64,000 nt of DNA, taken from assembly GCA_958496175.1 (NCBI GenBank), contig OY292279.1, positions 10,168,001 to 10,232,000 of the forward strand, written 5' to 3'. The DNA comes from Sisyra terminalis. Taxonomy: Eukaryota; Arthropoda; Insecta; Neuroptera; Sisyridae. Of this stretch, positions 21,105 through 34,279 are shown one piece after another. The notes below the pieces were generated by a model. That model was given only the letters and a program-made list of their open reading frames with translations, made no database searches and was not told the DNA's origin. The stretch's first letter is position 1; the number at the start of each line of letters is the position of its first letter. The translations under genes and the position numbers were made by a program.

Positions 21105-22690
21105 GAACTTATTTTCGTTTGTTCGGGAAGAATTGTCGTTTGTTCGTTCCTAGATATTAATATTTCACAAATTAAAAAGTAGTACAAGTAACAAGTGATT
21201 TATTGATCACAAACAGTTACTATGTTCCCTCGTTTTTATACTCCAAATTTCTATATCATTCTATTTTTTAACAATTCGAAAAAAATATCAGAAAAAAAAA
21301 TTTCCTCAACAATGAAAGAACCATCTTGACTAAAATTTTGACATACTATGAAAGTATAAGTATATATAATCTATACTCAGAAAAAATAACATTCTTTAAT
21401 CTTCATTATAACTATTAGAAGCAGATGATTTCTCTACTTCTCTAATCAGATGACTAATTGTAAAGTTTTTTAAGGGTTAAATTAATAAATTTTTCTTTGA
21501 AAAACTTATGAAGGGTAGTAAAATATCCCTGGCCACACTAAATTTCAAATATTCTAAAAGCATTTTAAATTATTAAACGTTTGTATTTGGTCATCATCAA
21601 AGCATTCATTAAATGCTTTTGGTATGCAACCTGCAATACATATATGTATGCCGGTTGCGTTCAAAATTTAATATTATCACATAACAACAATAATGATACT
21701 TATTTTGCCATTAACCAAATATATGGAATTAAGTAGGGTAAATATGAACTTTAAGTGTATGCATACGTGCTACCTTCGGTCGACGGCCAATTAACAGGTA
21801 GCCGGTTCTAAAGGTAAACAAAAATACTAATAAATTTAAATAAATTCCCATGGCTGATTTTTACGTTTGTTTTAGAAAATATAACTTCAAATTAATAACC
21901 ACTACAGCTGGATACTTTTCGTCGGCCATAACTTATATCAGACGCTTTAAAGCTCCTTATGATATACGTCCAATGATATATAGAGGTAGCGTAGTCATGC
22001 TTATTAAGAAGAATGCTACTAAAGTAAACTTTTGAATCGCTTTTTCTCAGAAATGGTGAAAATTATGAATAAAGTATGAAAACATTTTTGTACACAATTG
22101 TCCGATCTACTTTTTTGTCTGAAATATTTTATCATAATTCTAACCATTTTGCTGGAAAATTTAAAAATCCCCAACTTTGCGAACTTTAAATATGAAAATT
22201 TTTTTGAACTCATCGAATCGATGGGGATTTCTCACAAGATAGTTTTAATCGTTTTAATAGTGCCGGAATGTTATAAAAGTGTCATCTACTGGTAAACGAA
22301 GGAACATAGTGATTTTTTGTGATCATTAAATCACTTGTCACTTGTAATACCGCTACTTCTTAATTGGGGAAATATTAATATCTAGAAACCAACAAACGTC
22401 AAACGTTAATTCTTCTCGAACAAACGAAAACAAGTGAAAATCTAACGATTTCAAGTTTCCTACTGGTAGCCGAATGACCTAGGTTACCGCTCTAAAACTA
22501 GTAGGTAGTGGATTTTCAATATTTCTCGATAACGGATTTAATTAACCCTTCCCGAACAAACGAAAATAAGTATAAATTTAACGATTAAATCATCGGGTTC
22601 GATGTTTTAAATTTCCTAAAATAAATGAAACGTACACACTTGGCTTCTGAAGCACTTGTTTAGAAGAATTTAATTGTTGATTTTTTAGTT
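21105..22690. repeat. Inverted pieces of the transposase-like element around a dispersed repeat
   Basis: About 21000-21130 and 22550-22690 are inverted copies (CGTTTGTTCGGGAAG with its complement; the second copy opens MKRTHLASEAL before a stop at about 22660). About 21110-21250 and 22290-22450 are likewise inverted. Between them lies copy 2 of the dispersed repeat (21270-22180). The element therefore seems to have been rearranged or to have TIRs with a later insertion. Confidence 0.55.
21270..22180 (+). repeat. Dispersed repeat, copy 2
   Basis: Direct-orientation homologue of 15340-16290 (see there). The frames of 60-65 codons inside it are not shared with copy 1, so they are not genes. Confidence 0.75.
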
Positions 22691-22773
22691 TACAAATTTC
22701 ATAATATATCAAACATTAATTGTTGTGAAACTAATTTGTATCAATAGAAATCACCACCTTCAATTTCCCATAG

Positions 22774-23877
22774 TAGTCCGGTCAATTTAGACATTGGAAG
22801 CTAGATAAATTCACACCAAGCTGAAAATCAGTAAGATTGTTTAAAATATGATTAAAAATAAAATTTGAAAGTTCCCCATCTTTCCCCTGTATGGAAAAAA
22901 TTGTATTCAAGGTCAAAGGTCAAAAAAATTAGTTTTTGCGATTTTCAGCAAAACGGTAAGTATTATTATAAAAATACTTATAGCAAAGAATATAAATCAT
23001 AAAATTATCTACAAAAAATGTATCAATACTTTTTTTCCTACAAGCCACCGTTTTTGAGATATAACGATTCAAAAAGTTGTAAATGTTGTAATTGTCATAA
23101 TATCCACATTTATCGGCATTTTAGTTATAAGTTATTGTAGCATCCCTTAGGAGTTAAATATCGATCGTAAAACAATTATAAGCCAATTGTAAAAAACTGG
23201 ATTTAAAAAGACGCTTGATGTTTGGGTGACAAAAAAATATTGAATTTTCGTCGGCGAAGCCTTAGCCAAATGGAATGAAATGAACTCATTTCTTCAACAG
23301 ATGACTGGGGATAAGAAAGAGCACATAGACGGTAACATTAAGCGAAAACGATTGTGGTAAAGGCCCAGAAGACTAACGGCCAGGAAGATTCTTTTCTGTG
23401 CATTTGGTGGGACTGAAGAGGAACAATTTATTATGAATTGCTTCAACATTGTCATTGGCCAACAAATGGATCGTTTGACGCTTGCAATTATTCAGAAACG
23501 GCCGGAATTGGCCAACAGAAAAGATTTAATATTCAGATTTAATGTTGTTATTAACTCTTTATTGTTATTTTGAATCGTTATATTTCAAAAACGGTGGTTT
23601 GTAGGAAAAAAGTATTGATACATTTTTTGTAGATAATTTTATGATCTACATTTTTGTTGAAAGTATTTTTATGATAAAACTTACCGTTTTGCTGAAAATT
23701 GTGAAAAACTCATTTTTTTTACCTTTGATCATGAATAAACATTTTTCCATACAGAAGAAAGATGGGGAACTTTCAAATTTTATTTTTAATCATATTTTAA
23801 GCAATCTTACTGATTTTCAGCTTGGTGGGAATTAATGTAGCTTTACTCTAACTTTTTGGTCTAATTTGACCGGACTA
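22774..23877. mobile_element. Foldback element FB-2 with ~290-bp inverted arms
   Basis: Ends are TAGTCCGGTCAA and TTGACCGGACTA. Arms run about 22774-23060 and 23570-23877 (shared AAAGTTCCCCATCTTT, TCTACAAAAAATGTATCAAT, CAAAACGGTAAG). The centre (23260-23560) holds protein-like frames with stops: MNSFLQQMTGDKKEH and, after a stop, EEEQFIMNCFNIVIGQQMDR. No family is recognised for these. Flanks show only TAG on both sides, so the TSD is unclear. Confidence 0.75.
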
Positions 23878-24293
23878 TAGGTGTTTTAATATTCCATATT
23901 TAAGCGATGGAACATTAGCCTTTTAAGACAGTTTTAGCTTTTATTCAATAAATACTAAATTTCAAGGACGAACAAATGTAGATCTTACCCTAACAAACCA
24001 AAATCTATAGAAATACATTAATTCCAAGGTAAAAAAGACCTTAATGAAAAAAGGGACTAACTTTGGGTTTCTATTTCTTCAAATTTGTTTACTGTTCTAT
24101 AAAAAAACCATTAACGAACAAACGAAAAACTACTATGAAATCAAAAGTCGAGGGGCTAACTTTATGGAGCTACTATTGACGACAAGTGGTTCGATGGTGG
24201 TGCGACAAGTGGACCAATGGTACGAAGAAAAGAATTAGGAAAAGATCTGATCTAAATATTAAATGAAATTTAGAAATATAAATTATTCTTCCA

Positions 24294-24482
24294 GGGATGT
24301 ATCTATTACCTATTTATCCAATTTTTGCAGCATCTTCTGATGGATTAACAGGCAATGCTATCCTTGAAATTAAATGTCCTTCTAATCAAAAAAACATTCT
24401 AGAACATTATTCTAAAAAGAAAATTAATTCTAAGTGCATTGCGGAAATGTTGTTAAGGAAAAGGGATATTTTAAGTCGCTGA
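24294..24482 (+). pseudogene. YqaJ-type exonuclease domain fragment
   Basis: The frame reads PIYPIFAASSDGLTGNAILEIKCPSNQKN. The A-S-x-D-G-L...LEIKCP pattern is the metal-binding core (Asp, then Glu-x-Lys) of YqaJ-like, PD-(D/E)XK-fold nucleases found in phage recombination systems and in several arthropod transposons. Only the core is present and no start or partner exon is visible. It lies in transposon debris between the two p24 genes and probably belongs to the same kind of element as the ORF at 19992-21045. Confidence 0.6.
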
Positions 24483-24758
24483 TCTTGATTTTGGAAAAAA
24501 TCAAAATATTCCTTTAAAAGTACGATGAAACTCAAAGAAAAGCTTTAGTTAACGAAGCATCGTTATTTAGACCAAAAAAATATTTTCGAAATTCTTAATA
24601 TTAGAATACATTTTTTGGAATGTTATTTTTGTATTATTCGTACTCGATTGTCCAAAATAAGCTGGATAACTTTTAAGATTTAACATTTCTGATTTTTTTA
24701 AAATATATAAATGATATCAAGAGGTTTTACTTAATGAAAACATAAATAATTGTATAAT
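24483..24758. other. Non-coding, transposon-derived flank
   Basis: AT-rich text after the YqaJ-like fragment. A few protein-like codons follow the stop, but no frame stays open. Confidence 0.4.
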
Positions 24759-24914
24759 CAAAATAAGATTTTTTCGCTGACTTTGAACAATTATACTGTG
24801 TATACAATATATAGGATATATTGCGGTCCAATTTATGTAGTATAATTTAATATAGTAATATATAAAAATCATACTATAAACATAAATTTGAACAGAAGTT
24901 CAAACAAAAATATT

Positions 24915-24980
24915 CGTGACGTATTACCCAGATACGTATTTCGATTGCCAAGCAATCTTCTTCAGTGGTCATCAAGTAGT
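24915..24980 (-). ncRNA. Hammerhead ribozyme-like motif, copy 1
   Basis: Minus strand: CUGAAGA (24959-24965), one extra A (24958), stem II GAUUGC/GCAAUC with UUG loop (24943-24957), GAAA (24939-24942), minimal stem III AUAC/GUAU then C at 24931. Stem I can form from ACCA with UGGGU and further out UGAC with GUCA. This is the type I layout with the very short stem III known from Penelope-like elements. The extra A is non-consensus. Confidence 0.55.
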
Positions 24981-25214
24981 TTGGATCACTCCGTAACTCG
25001 TATATATTGAGACTTTAGAGACTTATAAATAAATAAATAAATAAAGACTAATTAACATCAAAATAAGATTTTTTCGCTGACTTTGAACAGTTATACTATG
25101 TATACAATATATAGAATATATTGCGGTTCAAGTTATGTAGTATAATTTAATATAATAATATATAAAAATCATACCATAAACATAAATTTGAACAGAAGTT
25201 CAAACAAAAATATT

Positions 25215-25280
25215 CGTGACGTATTGCCCAGATGCGTATTTCGATTGCCAAGCAATCTTCCTCAGTGGTCATCAAGTAGT
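25215..25280 (-). ncRNA. Hammerhead ribozyme-like motif, copy 2
   Basis: Same layout as copy 1: CUGAGGA (25259-25265), identical stem II and GAAA (25239-25242). Stem III has one change (GCGTAT in place of ACGTAT on the plus strand) that weakens it. A third, inverted copy near 25321-25345 has GAAG for GAAA and no CUGANGA box, so it is dead. Confidence 0.5.
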
Positions 25281-25499
25281 TTGGATCACTCCGTATAACT
25301 GCTTTGTGATGATTCACAAAGCAATCGAAGTACGTATCTGGGCAATACGTCACGAATATTTTTGTTTGAACTTCTGTTCAAATTTATGTTTATGGTATGA
25401 TTTTTATATATTATTATAATAAATTATACTACATAAATTGCACCGCAATATATCCTACATATTGTATACACAATAAATAATAATAATAATAATAAATAA

Positions 25500-26345
25500 A
25501 ATTGTATCAGCTATATGTAATAGTGATTTGAAATTAACCTTATGACGTCATACGGTTGCTCGGGATTAAATGCAAATACCTAATTATTTTAAACTTGCTA
25601 TAACTTTTGAATAACAACAAGGAAAAAAAATCAAAAGTAGTATTGTTATAAAACTCATATATGATCTTTTGATATATAACAAAAAATTTTTTTTTTTCAA
25701 AAGCCCAATTGTGCTTTTTGTAATTAATTTTTCCTAAACTTTTTGCTTGATACATACATAGGTTCTTTAACAAATCTGGAACAAACGATATCTTATAGAT
25801 TAACAAATTTTCTATTTTTTATATTTGTCCCTTTCTTCCCAATTGAGTTGTTCTTTTTTCCCTCTTCTTACTATAGAATATAATTATTAATTGGGTAAAA
25901 AATATTCATTTTTTTCATATTCGATTTTTGTTTTATCACCTCCTTGTTGAGTAAAAAATTGAAAAAATCATAGGAATATATTTTAAAAGAAAAAAATTAA
26001 AAGGAGTTGAAGTCATTTGGTAGATATCATTTGAATTATCTCATTTACGTATATATACAGGAAATATGTTATGTGGTATCTTAAATGCATATTATACGGA
26101 AAGTTGTTGTCAAGGTAAAAATAATAAAATAAATGTAAAAAAGACAGTGGATTATTTTATTTTGAATTAGTGCTAAATTTAAATTTAGTTCCCACACAGT
26201 GGTGGCAGCACCGGCCGGAACAACCAAAGTTGGCCACGTTTGGTTTATTACGTGGATTAGGATGTCAAAATAATTTCGAAAAATAGCGAAAAATATTCGT
26301 TTCTCTTTAATAAAAAAAAGGAAAATAGTTAAATTAGAGAAAAAA
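25500..26345. other. Upstream region of the second p24 gene
   Basis: AT-rich. A short GC-richer island at 26195-26265 (CAGCACCGGCCGGAACAACC and following) just before the gene may be the promoter or 5' UTR. The frame at 25540-25806 (-) has no recognisable feature. Confidence 0.35.
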
Positions 26346-27428
26346 ATGGATCACATTTGGTTATCGACAGTATTTTTTCTAATAGTAACATTAGTGAATT
26401 ATGTACAAATCTCAAACGGTATTGAACTAACCTTCGAACTGCCGGATAACGCCAAAGATTGTTTTTACCAAGAAATCAAAAAGAATACAACCGCCACAAT
26501 TGAATTCCAGGTAAATATCACCAGATTTGTGCAAATTGTCAAGTTTTAATTGGAAATTAGTAACGGGGGACGTGCATTGAAGGGGTAATAGTATATAAAA
26601 AAAATTTTGTTGGAGAAATTTTGTTTAGACTCATAGACCGCCTTGGATCAGTTTGGTGTATCATTTTATTTTTCTAGGTGGTGACAGGTGGGCAGTATGA
26701 TGTTGACGTGGCGTTGCATGATCCACACGATGCCATCATTTATCATCAAGAAAAAACCCAATTCGATTCTCATAACTTTGTAGCCCAAGAAACGGGCGTC
26801 TATAAAGTTTGTTTTAGCAATGAATTCTCCACGTTTTCACATAAATTAGTCTACATGGACTTCCAAGTCGGTGAAGAACAACCACTTCCGAAATTGAGTG
26901 ACCAAATAACTGTAATGACTCAGGTAAAACTCCATAAAGGCTAAGCAATATATAGAAGTATGCTATTCAGCAATTCAAGTTTTAAACTTCCGGTGGTAAT
27001 GCTTGGTTTACAAAGATGGCGTTTTTTTTGATCTCTCAAACTCCAGCGAATTGAAAATGCATATAAGAACGCCTTTTAATGATTAATAGTAAAAAACTTG
27101 AATTTGAACTGAATAGCATGTAACTTTATATCTAATTTTCGCCTCCAAAAATCTATTCAATTCTCCCGATTAACTCCCTTATTTTTAGCTGGAATCATCA
27201 GCGATGGAAATCCACAAGAGCCTCATGACAATTTTGGACTATCAAACCCACCATCGTTTGCGTGAAACGCAAGGCCGGAAACGGGCTGAAGAATTAAACG
27301 AGCGGGTGTTACTTTGGTCGATAATGGAAACATTAGCGATTCTCGTTGTAGCCATAAGTCAGGTGTTAGTATTACGACAGTTCTTTGCCGAGAAAAACAC
27401 ATTGCCAGCGGCCTATCGATTAAAATAA
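26346..27428 (+). CDS. TMED7: TMED7-type p24 cargo receptor (conserved copy), 216 aa
   Basis: Exons 26346-26510, 26678-26923 and 27189-27428, all phase 0, at the same codon positions as in the gene at 18131. Signal peptide about 1-25; GOLD domain beginning [15 protein letters not shown] with C39 and C100 as the disulfide pair; [20 protein letters not shown] intact; coiled coil with [20 protein letters not shown]; one membrane span ([17 protein letters not shown]); FF pair in the tail. The [11 protein letters not shown] start and YDVDxxLxDP block mark the gamma (TMED3/TMED7; Drosophila p24-1) class. It acts as a type I membrane receptor in ER-Golgi vesicles. This copy keeps all family landmarks and is probably the functional orthologue. 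Convergent with YIPF5. Confidence 0.95.
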
Positions 27429-28995
27429 GTTTGAATCTATATTGTCGAATCGGTGCCAGAACTCGTCAACCATTGTTTGCTGTGTATATTTCAAAACGGA
27501 AATATGTACATTAATTCAAGTGATTGAAATAAGTACGGACTGAAATTTAATACTTATATATATAAACGGAAAAATCGCAGCTGTAGTCCAACCATCAATT
27601 TGCCAGCTTTCTTCTTATGCTGATTAACAGTTTAACGATATGGAATTGATTTTATATAACACTTGGCTAGCTTTAATTGTTCGACAAAACATAACAGAGT
27701 TAAGAAATATTTCATGTTAATTTCATTCAAATTTTAATATATCTTCATATTAAACCACCTTTACAAATGGATTACATAATTCAAATCTTTGTGAATTCAA
27801 TGATTATCTCACAAAATAATAAATCATAATATCCTGTTTTGTTTTGTCCTATCACTGGTTTATGGTGTGTGTCTTGAGTTTAAAGGCAACGTTTAGAAGT
27901 ACATATTTCTTTTTTTCGTTTAGGTGCAATATTTCAACTTTCCTTAAAATTTTTATGCAACTTACTATTAAGTGTATTATAAGGAATCATTTAAATTTTG
28001 GTATTACTTGCATTTTACACGAAAATGTAATTATGTTTTTACCTTTTAACTTATAGACACATACTGTACTATGTTTAATGAATTTATCTAAAAATTTTAT
28101 TTATCCGACTTTGCAAAAGATCTAATCAGAAAAGAGGATATTTTTTGCCTAAATGTTCTTTACGAATAGCAAATATTTGGCCCGTTATATGTTAATTGTC
28201 TACCGTCTATGATTAAAAGTATATGGATATAATTGTTAAATCATTTTTTCCCCATAGCTATTGAAAATAAACTAATTTTACCAGGTGTAAATAAAATTTT
28301 ACAATATTTATTATTTAATTAACATAATGACTTGAATTCTTTTTGTATTAATCTTTTGATTCTCTATACTTTAAAGACAATTAACATCAAACGTGGCGAG
28401 TATTGCTATCTATAAAGAATTGGCTAGCGAGTCCATTTTTATATGCTTATCGCTTTATCCGATTAGAATCTTTATTTGTAAATCTTTAATGTTGGTTTTT
28501 TAAAAATAATTCATTTAAAAATATAATTTCACTTTCATCGTGGCTCTATTTTTTCCATTGAAATAACTTATGATTTGCACAAATATTCGTTTTTGTCCTA
28601 TAAAATTGTATTATTCATAAGAGCTGCAATTTTATGAATATTTTGGTTAAATTATAAGGAAATCGTTAATGTTTGTGCAGATCTCATATTAAATTTTAAT
28701 CTCTGGAAGTCCGTCTTTTTTGTTGTTGAGTTTTTAGTTATAAACATAAATTAAGTTAATTATTTAATTGTAAGATTTTTTTCGAAAAAAATTACTCTTT
28801 TGAATAAAACGAGTTAGAGAAAATTCCTTTTTTTTTTTGCTTTATGCTACAGGTATAGGAGTAATTAAATCTATGAAAATAAGGCCATCTTATTCGAGTG
28901 GAAAATTCTAAAGAGATGTTATTTTTTTGGAGATGTAATAAATGAGGTAAGATTGATTTTATAAAGAAATATTTATTTGATAGAAAGTTCTTAAA
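27429..28995. other. Shared 3' region of TMED7 and YIPF5, no further gene seen
   Basis: AT-rich, with AATAAA-type signals on both strands (for example 28288 on + and the AATAAA complements near 28966). Short frames only. Confidence 0.5.
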
Positions 28996-29930
28996 TTAGA
29001 ATACAACTAATAAAGCGAATACTCCACATACTAATGCACAGGGGTACGCGATTAGAGGCCTTTGTGAACTGTCGCCCGATATGGAAACGAAAAGTCGTGA
29101 TGCTGATAAACTGGACCAGAAAACGGCCATTCCTGCCAATAATAATCCGAGTTTTCCGTGGAGAGATACAAAAATTCCTAGGGCTGATAAAGCGACAATT
29201 GGTAGTAGACAATATCCCAAAATTGAGGCGACGCACATCAATGTAAAAACGCCATTTGTTGGTGTCATTAGCGATAATAAACAGTACATCAGTATACAAG
29301 ACATTACTGAAAGTCCATAGATGTATCCAAAGTGAGCTTTACTTCCCGACAGTAGTAAGCATACGGCAAGCATTATACAAAACGCGACTGGTCCAGCCAG
29401 GTCTGTGTCTTTTGTGAGGAAATCAGCGTCGTCGAGGACGTTTTGCGAATGGAATGGATTTAATACGGCCAGCGTTTTCATTAAAATTCTTTCCGGATAG
29501 ATTTCCAATTCTTCCAATAGTGGTGGCTCGTCGAATTCATTGGGATCTATGCCACCTAAGTCGTTCACATCTGCAGCACTGGGGGTGAAGATGCTGGGTG
29601 GTACATTGGGATAGTAGGGTTGAGGCATTTGTTGCGGAGGTAAATTGGGATTGTAATACGATTGTTGTTGATTGAAGTCAGACTTTGGTTCGAAGTCATT
29701 TTGATCGCCCACATGAAACGTTTGAAAGTCTAGAAATGTTAGGAAATTAAAAATAAAATTGAATGGGAATGTTATTAATGAGGTTATGGTTTACCTAACT
29801 GTTGAGCTTTTAGATTGGAATAATCAGTGTCACGGTTGAATCCTTGATTTACTAGAGGATCTTGAACGTACGGGTTTTGTGTGGGGTTGTTCCATTGGTT
29901 AAATGGATCGTTTTCATTATAATTAGCCAT
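28996..29930 (-). CDS. YIPF5: YIPF5-type Yip1 family protein, 289 aa
   Basis: Two exons: 29795-29930 (ATG at 29930) and 28996-29729, joined at a phase-1 GT-AG intron (29730-29794). The N-terminal half is cytosolic and rich in Asn, Gln, Pro and Tyr. The Yip1 signature DEPPLLEEL lies at residues 112-120, then DTDLAGP, then five hydrophobic spans with FGYIYGLS, ASILGYCLLP and YPCALVCGVF near the C-terminus. The protein ends in VVF. Yip1/YIPF5 binds YIF1 and Rab GTPases and works in ER exit and Golgi structure. Length and motif order match the YIPF5/YIPF7 class. The internal Met at 29712 is not the start, because the upstream exon gives a normal initiator and continuous frame. Confidence 0.95.
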
Positions 29931-30240
29931 AATTTAACTTAAAAAAATAAACAATTAATTGACAACTTGGCACCAGGAGTTTTGGTTTCTTGATATGATG
30001 AAAGATGGCGCATTGATCTGTTTGCAAAAATAGGAGCCAAAAATTAAATTTCGTTAATTAATTGATCGAATGTGTATATATTGTAAATCAATTAACAATT
30101 GTGGCTCTTCAATGATGATATAAATTCAATTAATGAGAAACGATTTATTTAATAACATATTCAGATTAATATTTTTTAATACATTTTTGTTGGTTTTCGG
30201 ATAAATTTGCTCACCATGTACGAATGGACTTATATGTACA
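29931..30240. other. YIPF5 upstream region
   Basis: AT-rich. No clear TATA box; a short 5' leader precedes the ATG at 29930. Confidence 0.35.
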
Positions 30241-31258
30241 CTAGCTGATCCCCGCGACTTCGTCTGCGTAACGTAAATAGATATGTTGGAAATAGATAGA
30301 AAGCGTGGAAGGAAATTCAAATATTTTATTTATTTTCAATAACAATAATTGATTTTCAAATTTTTCTAAATACCGAAGAAAAGTTGGTTTGGAAGATTTT
30401 ATTTTTTGATTGATAATGAAATATATGACAAAAAATTGCTCCCTTACTGTTAAATAATTACTCCAGGTCACAATTATTGGTTCATAAAAATTAGATCTTA
30501 AAAAAGTTTGATTGTTGAAAAACAAACAAAAATTAAAAACTGCCTCTTTGGTATTTGGTATAAGTTCCTACTTCCTAAACTTTCATACTAATTTAGTGAA
30601 ATGAAGTTATTTAAAATGTTTTTATTAAAATGATATAACAAAAACAGACACTTATTATTAATTTATTATTTATTTGTTTTTAACACTTATTAAATTCAAA
30701 ATTTCGATTGTTGATTAACTCTACATTTTCTCATACAAACTTAGTGACCTCTTTTACTCTTTTAGGGTAGAAATTTTCAAAAAGAAAGCCATTACGCTAT
30801 TAACATCAATTATGTGTTTTGTATATATAAAGGTTTATGTTTCAAAGAGACAATTTTTTTAAATTTAAATTAAATTTACTGTGCTCTTTATCAGTTCTAC
30901 TAAAAATATTTTTACAGATTATTTTCTAACTTTTAATTACCTTTCCAATGATATATAACTCACCTGTCTAGTGTAAAAATTTCTGTTGTCATCCCTAAGG
31001 AATACCTTCCCTTATTATTTTTTTTGGAATAATAAGTAGCCTATAGTCTGTGGGAAATTGTGTTGTATCTTAATACCAAATTTCATTAAATTTGGTTGTT
31101 CCGTTCTTTAGTTAAATCGGGACACACAGACAGACAGAAATTTTTTTTAAAAATGTTAAATTTGGAGTAAGAGCCTCTTGAAACAAATATTTATCCTAAA
31201 ATTGGATTCAAAATCGAAATGTACAGACAGACGTAAGAATTTTATATATTAGTATAGA
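30241..31258 (-). mobile_element. Non-autonomous Helitron, copy C
   Basis: Minus strand 5' end TCTATACTAATATATAAAA (31258) and 3' end GCGGGGATCAGCTAG (30241), between A and T on that strand. It shares its middle with copy A near 12780-12900 (the GGAACAACC and GTGTTGTATC segments, inverted). No coding. Confidence 0.8.
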
Positions 31259-31867
31259 TATGTATATACATACTTATGGACTTATATGTACAAAATATAA
31301 AAGTTTTTTATCTCTGTGAAGTTAGCACCCAACTTTACAAATTAAAATTTTAAATATATTTTTAGATTGCCTTTTGTTTGTACTTGATTGTACCGAAAAT
31401 TTTTTCGTTTGTACTTAAACCGAAAAAAAATTATTAAATTTTTAAAAATCGATAGCCCCCCATTGTTAGATTTTTCAAAAAAATTAACGGCCATTGATAG
31501 GCCTTGACACGTAAAGGATTGTACCGAAAAAAATTTGTTTCTAACTTAAACCCAAAAAAAAATTATTCGCGATTTTGTGAATGCACTTATTCCATTGAAT
31601 ATAGAGTTTTCTGGCTACTACGGATTTTCCTTGACAGATTTTCCAAATTTAAAAGCAGTACAATCTAGCTACTGTGGCCCTGAGGATTGTACCGAAAAAA
31701 TTATCCTTCTAACTCTTTTCCAACGGAAGTTATAAAGGATTTTGTATGAGTAATTAGACTCTAATTACTCTATTGTTGAAACAGCAAAAACGGTCATAAC
31801 TTTGAATCTATTGAGGTACAAACGAATTTTTTTTGCAGATTCTTTGATTTCATCAACTAGAGACCAG
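31259..31867. repeat. Degenerate tandem-like repeats
   Basis: GATTGTACCGAAAA recurs at about 31388, 31519 and 31686 at spacings near 130-165 bp, each followed by AAACC(G/C)AAAAAAAA or a decayed form. Non-coding. Confidence 0.5.
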
Positions 31868-32013
31868 CATACGTAAATATCAATTAAGAGATTAGTGACT
31901 ATGTAATTTCATTTTAATTAATTACTAAGATTAAGGATTATTTCATTTACTTCTTTTGCCTAACTTCATAGAAAAAGAGGCTTAAAATTCTTTTGCCAAA
32001 CAGTAGGACTTAC

Positions 32014-32126
32014 CATATTCTCATTATGAAAAGTATACTGTTCCAGAAGCTGCTTTCTATTTCCCAACATTAATATTCTAAAGTTCATTGTTTTATTAGG
32101 AACTGGTTTATCACAAAACGCGATAT
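32014..32126 (-). other. Exon-like 113-nt open segment, left-arm copy
   Basis: Open on the minus strand between an acceptor (TTGTTGTTAG before 32126) and a GTAAGT donor (32008-32013). Encodes 37 residues including DIAFCDKPVPNKTMNF and GNRKQLLEQYTFHNEN. The mirror copy at 46304-46416 has the same length and splice sites. The parent gene is not recognised and no other exons were found. Confidence 0.45.
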
Positions 32127-32202
32127 CTAACAACAAAAATATTATCAATTTTTCAGATATTATTGATCACATGCAAATTTCAATTTGATGATAAAAAAAT
32201 CA

Positions 32203-32209
32203 TATAAAA
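32203..32209 (+). promoter_or_regulatory. TATA box of protease gene 1
   Basis: TATAAAA about 50 bp before the ATG at 32257. The equivalent box is present upstream of the other three genes (complement TTTATA at 46221-46227, 52461-52466 and 56141-56147), which supports one shared promoter type. Confidence 0.6.
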
Positions 32210-32256
32210 TGGGAACATTTTAGGACAATTTTATTGAGTCTTCATCAAGAATCAAA

Positions 32257-34136
<1,880 letters not shown>

Positions 34137-34156
34137 ACTTAAACATTAATGTTTTG

Positions 34157-34162
34157 AATAAA
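34157..34162 (+). terminator. Polyadenylation signal of protease gene 1
   Basis: AATAAA 20 bp after the stop codon. The mirror gene has the complement TTTATT at 43365-43370. Confidence 0.6.
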
Positions 34163-34279
34163 ATTTTCTGAAATTTAATATTGACATGTTTTATTAGAAG
34201 TTGGTGATTATTTAAAACACTTAAAGTTGGGGGGATTTTCGGCATTTTGATGGTCGATCCCTAATCGTAGTTTATTTTC

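Larger units (their letters stand above)
24759..25480 (-). mobile_element. Penelope-like terminal repeats: two direct copies and one inverted
   Basis: A module of about 250 bp (AATCAAAATAAGATTTTTTC ... CAGTGGTCATCAAGTAG) occurs at about 24759-25006 and again at 25059-25300. From about 25316 to 25470 the same sequence runs backwards, so 25147-25419 is an inverted pair. Direct and tail-to-tail repeats that carry hammerhead motifs are typical of Penelope-like elements. No RT remains here; a Penelope-type RT fragment is at 59430-59664. Confidence 0.65.

Noticed and set aside
24294..24482. Endogenous virus suggested by the YqaJ-like domain
   Set aside because: Only the nuclease core is present and the surroundings are arthropod transposon debris; no viral structural or replication genes.
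28991..29320. Other frames over YIPF5
   Set aside because: Overlap the conserved Yip1 reading frame; no motif of their own.
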